A stretch of 64,000 nt of DNA. Source: Vibrio mangrovi. GTDB taxonomy: Bacteria > Pseudomonadota > Gammaproteobacteria > Enterobacterales > Vibrionaceae. The stretch covers positions 1,364,001 to 1,428,000 of the forward strand of contig NZ_AP024883.1 of assembly GCF_024346955.1 (NCBI RefSeq), read 5' to 3'. Numbering within the stretch: the stretch's first letter is position 1; every line of letters begins with the position of its first letter. The notes under the pieces were generated by a model. That model had not been told where the DNA came from, made no database searches, and saw nothing but the letters and a program-made list of their open reading frames with translations. Made by a program: the position numbers and the translations under genes. Below, piece after piece: positions 62,025-64,000 of the stretch.

Positions 62025-63215
62025 ATGAATAAGTTGATCACAGCCGTGCTCATGACCGGTCTTTTCAGTCTGACCAGCTCAGCAGCGCTTGCTCACTACA
62101 ACCGCGCTGCAACCGGGCCGGATTATGTCACTCAGGAGATCGATTCTCCCGATAATAGTTTTCCGCTGTTTTATGAAAAATTAAAAGCAGCACGGATGCC
62201 GTATAAACTGGCCTGGCAGGACGGATATAATCCCCAGATGTGGCACAATTTTGCGAAGGCAAAGGCTGAAGAAATCATTTTACCTTACCGGGACGATACA
62301 CCATTTAATCCGATGGTGATTGATCAGATTGACCGGGGAAGTTACATCGCTCAGAAAGTTGTGTTTAACATCAGTAACGAGAGTCGGGTGATGGCACTGA
62401 TGTTAACACCTAAAGGCGAAGGGCCTTTCCCTGCCGCGCTGTTTTTACACGATCACGGTTCGCGTTTTGACATCGGCAAAGAGAAGTTTGTTGAAACCTG
62501 GGGAGATGATGCCCGGTTATCATCATCTGTGGAATGGGCTCACCGTTATTTCACCGATCGCTTTCCCGGAGACGAACTGGCAAAACGCGGATATGTAGTT
62601 CTGTCTATTGATGCTCTCGGCTGGGGCGATCGTTCCGTTTCCGGTTTTCGCAACAGCTCTCAACAGGCTCTGGCCTCGAATTTATTTAATTTAGGCACCT
62701 CTTTTGCCGGTATTATTGCTCTGGATGATTTGCGGGCCGCGAAGTTCCTCGCCAGCAGACCGCAAGTTGATAAGTCCCGGGTTGCATCGGTTGGATTCTC
62801 TATGGGCGCTTTCCGCTCATGGCAGGTGGCGGCATTGTCAGACGATATTAAAGCCAGTGTTGTCGACTCTTGGATGGGAACCATGAAAGGGTTGATGGTG
62901 CCCGGTAATAATCAGCTGAAAGGGCAGTCGGCATTTACAATGATGCATCCGTTTATGGCGCGCTATCTGGATTATCCGGATGTTGCAGCCATTGCAGCAC
63001 CCAAGCCGATGCTGGTTTTTGCCGGTGGGTTGGATCCATTGTTTCCGGTTGATTCCGTCAAAGATGCATTTAGCAAATTACACAGTGTGTGGCGGGCTAA
63101 TGGTGCCGAGGATAAACTCAACACCAAGATCTGGCCGAATAAAGGGCATATCTTCACCGAGGACATGCAGGAAGAGGCATTTAACTGGCTGGATCAACAG
63201 TTTGATATGAATTAG
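62025..63215 (+). CDS. Exported alpha/beta hydrolase (dienelactone hydrolase / acetyl esterase type)
   Basis: 396 residues with a signal peptide (cleaved after ALA, before HYNR). The catalytic Ser is in GFSMGAF, the Asp in GGLDPLF and the His in NKGHIF, forming a complete triad. An additional LHDHGSRF turn carries the oxyanion region. It probably cleaves esters outside the cytoplasm; the substrate is not evident. AAGGA before 62025 decides the start over 61983. Confidence 0.85.
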   Translation: MNKLITAVLMTGLFSLTSSAALAHYNRAATGPDYVTQEIDSPDNSFPLFYEKLKAARMPYKLAWQDGYNPQMWHNFAKAKAEEIILPYRDDTPFNPMVIDQIDRGSYIAQKVVFNISNESRVMALMLTPKGEGPFPAALFLHDHGSRFDIGKEKFVETWGDDARLSSSVEWAHRYFTDRFPGDELAKRGYVVLSIDALGWGDRSVSGFRNSSQQALASNLFNLGTSFAGIIALDDLRAAKFLASRPQVDKSRVASVGFSMGAFRSWQVAALSDDIKASVVDSWMGTMKGLMVPGNNQLKGQSAFTMMHPFMARYLDYPDVAAIAAPKPMLVFAGGLDPLFPVDSVKDAFSKLHSVWRANGAEDKLNTKIWPNKGHIFTEDMQEEAFNWLDQQFDMN

Positions 63216-63265
63216 AGACGGCCAGATATTTATTGGTTCTGCCTGCTTCTATTGCACAAGGCGTG

Positions 63266-63292
63266 GGTATCCGTTTAAGTCGTATGGATACC
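63266..63292. repeat. Inverted repeat between the hydrolase and the GNAT gene
   Basis: GGTATCC and GGATACC separated by 13 bases, in the gap between convergent genes. No T run, so a weak or rho-type end at best. Confidence 0.3.
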
Positions 63293-63308
63293 TGCATTGA
63301 TTCTGTAA

Positions 63309-63893
63309 CTACACTTTTACCGCGTCTATCTCCTGATAATGAGGTAAAGGATCACTCACCAGTCTCCCATAAAGTGCAGAATCAGAGACTATGCCATTGA
63401 TTTCCCAGCGTTGCCGCAATAATCCCTCCTGAGAGAAGCCCAGTTTTTCAAGTGCTCTGGACGAGGCCTGATTATCCGGATCGATCTCAGCTTCAACACG
63501 GCGCAGACCCAGCGAATTGAACCCGTACTGAATGAGTGCTTCACCAGCCTCGGAAATATAGCCTTTTCCCCAATAAGCCCGGCCCAGACCAAAGCCAATC
63601 TCTGCACGTTTTGATGTTTTGAAATAACTAAATAACATGCACTTGCCGACGAGTTCACCGGTGGATTGAATATATATACCGAGTGCAATAGAGTTTTGAC
63701 GTGTCATCGACTGGTGGCTGTTATTGATGAAATCAATCGCGTCCTGAATGCTGTCCCAGGGTGGTGTGCTCCAGTATTTCATCACCTCTGCGTCTGAAAA
63801 TATGGCGAGTAATTTATCCGCATCACCGATGACTAAAGGTTTCAATATTAATCGAGAGGTTTGAATCGTTGGGAAGAACAGTTCATTCGGCAT
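63309..63893 (-). CDS. GNAT acetyltransferase (RimJ/RimL-like)
   Basis: 194 residues of the RimJ/L branch: TSRLILKPL at the N-terminus, EIGFGLGRAYWGKGYISEA as acetyl-CoA loop, and NQASSRALEKLGF near the C-terminus. AAGGAG precedes it; the second of two ATGs (63893) has better spacing. Substrate unknown; ribosomal protein N-termini are typical for the group. Confidence 0.88.
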   Translation of the reverse strand: MPNELFFPTIQTSRLILKPLVIGDADKLLAIFSDAEVMKYWSTPPWDSIQDAIDFINNSHQSMTRQNSIALGIYIQSTGELVGKCMLFSYFKTSKRAEIGFGLGRAYWGKGYISEAGEALIQYGFNSLGLRRVEAEIDPDNQASSRALEKLGFSQEGLLRQRWEINGIVSDSALYGRLVSDPLPHYQEIDAVKV

Positions 63894-64000
63894 CATTTCT
63901 CCTTGTTATATCGTTTTTATATTTCCACTGGTTGTAATTTTTGAACACTGTATTTGTGAGTGTGCGTACTCTTCGATTGTCATTGTCTAATGAAAAATAA

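Noticed and set aside
1..64000. tRNA or rRNA genes
   Set aside because: No cloverleaf with GGTTCGA-type arm and CCA end, and no rRNA sequence, was seen in any gap.

Overview
The window looks like a stretch of a Vibrio (Vibrionaceae) main chromosome with moderate G+C. The best evidence is gene order: pta-ackA-yfbV, a putative solute ABC transporter, dusC, a YecA-like SEC-C protein, then lolA-rarA-serS, a block I recognise from Vibrio chromosome 1. A sucrose PTS regulon, several c-di-GMP proteins and short TATACCCAAGT-type intergenic repeats fit the same group. No rRNA, tRNA, CRISPR array, integrase, transposase or prophage gene was seen.

Layout. (1) 1-6.2 kb is an amino-acid module: the end of a 5-oxoprolinase PxpA gene, alanine racemase facing the other way, then a tight operon dgcN-dgcA-dat (D-glutamate N-acetyltransferase, N-acetyl-glutamate racemase, D-amino-acid transaminase), followed by a LysE-type exporter. 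Two near-perfect ARG boxes lie on the likely dgcN promoter. (2) 6.2-12.3 kb is a three-gene RND efflux operon preceded by three phased CpxR half-sites. (3) 12.4-13.9 kb is a divergent qorR/qorB redox pair. (4) 14.2-22.4 kb is an eight-gene signalling operon with no DNA-binding output: Hpt, REC-HDOD, CheY-like, CheC-like, two histidine kinases, REC-GGDEF-EAL and REC-HD-GYP-like. (5) 22.4-28.7 kb holds thiD, an iron-type ABC importer behind a Fur-like site, and an OmpR-type two-component system. (6) 28.8-34.3 kb is the sucrose regulon scrA/scrR-scrB/scrK with matching LacI-type operators and CRP sites. (7) 34.8-53.2 kb holds yqjG, pta, ackA, yfbV, an ABC transporter behind a 12-bp tandem repeat, a lipoprotein, a diguanylate cyclase, dusC, a YecA-like gene, lolA, rarA, serS and a GGDEF-EAL protein. 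(8) 53.3-58.1 kb is a nitrate assimilation unit (nasA, SUMT/cobA, ybiB-like) with what reads as a sigma-54 promoter, an upstream NtrC-like site and a leader terminator. (9) 58.2-64 kb is more accessory: two DUF1883 paralogues flanking ybiT and a duplicated-domain DUF2061 gene under a perfect Fur box, then two GNAT acetyltransferases and an exported alpha/beta hydrolase.

Links between genes. The dgc/dat/alr group could turn D-amino-acid nitrogen into N-acetyl-L-glutamate, the entry point of arginine synthesis, which would explain ArgR control. NasA makes nitrite and the SUMT makes the siroheme precursor that nitrite reductase needs, but nirBD is not here. Pta and AckA run acetyl-CoA/acetate overflow. 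Most gene names rest on recognised family motifs and neighbours; regulatory sites are sequence matches made by eye and remain predictions.
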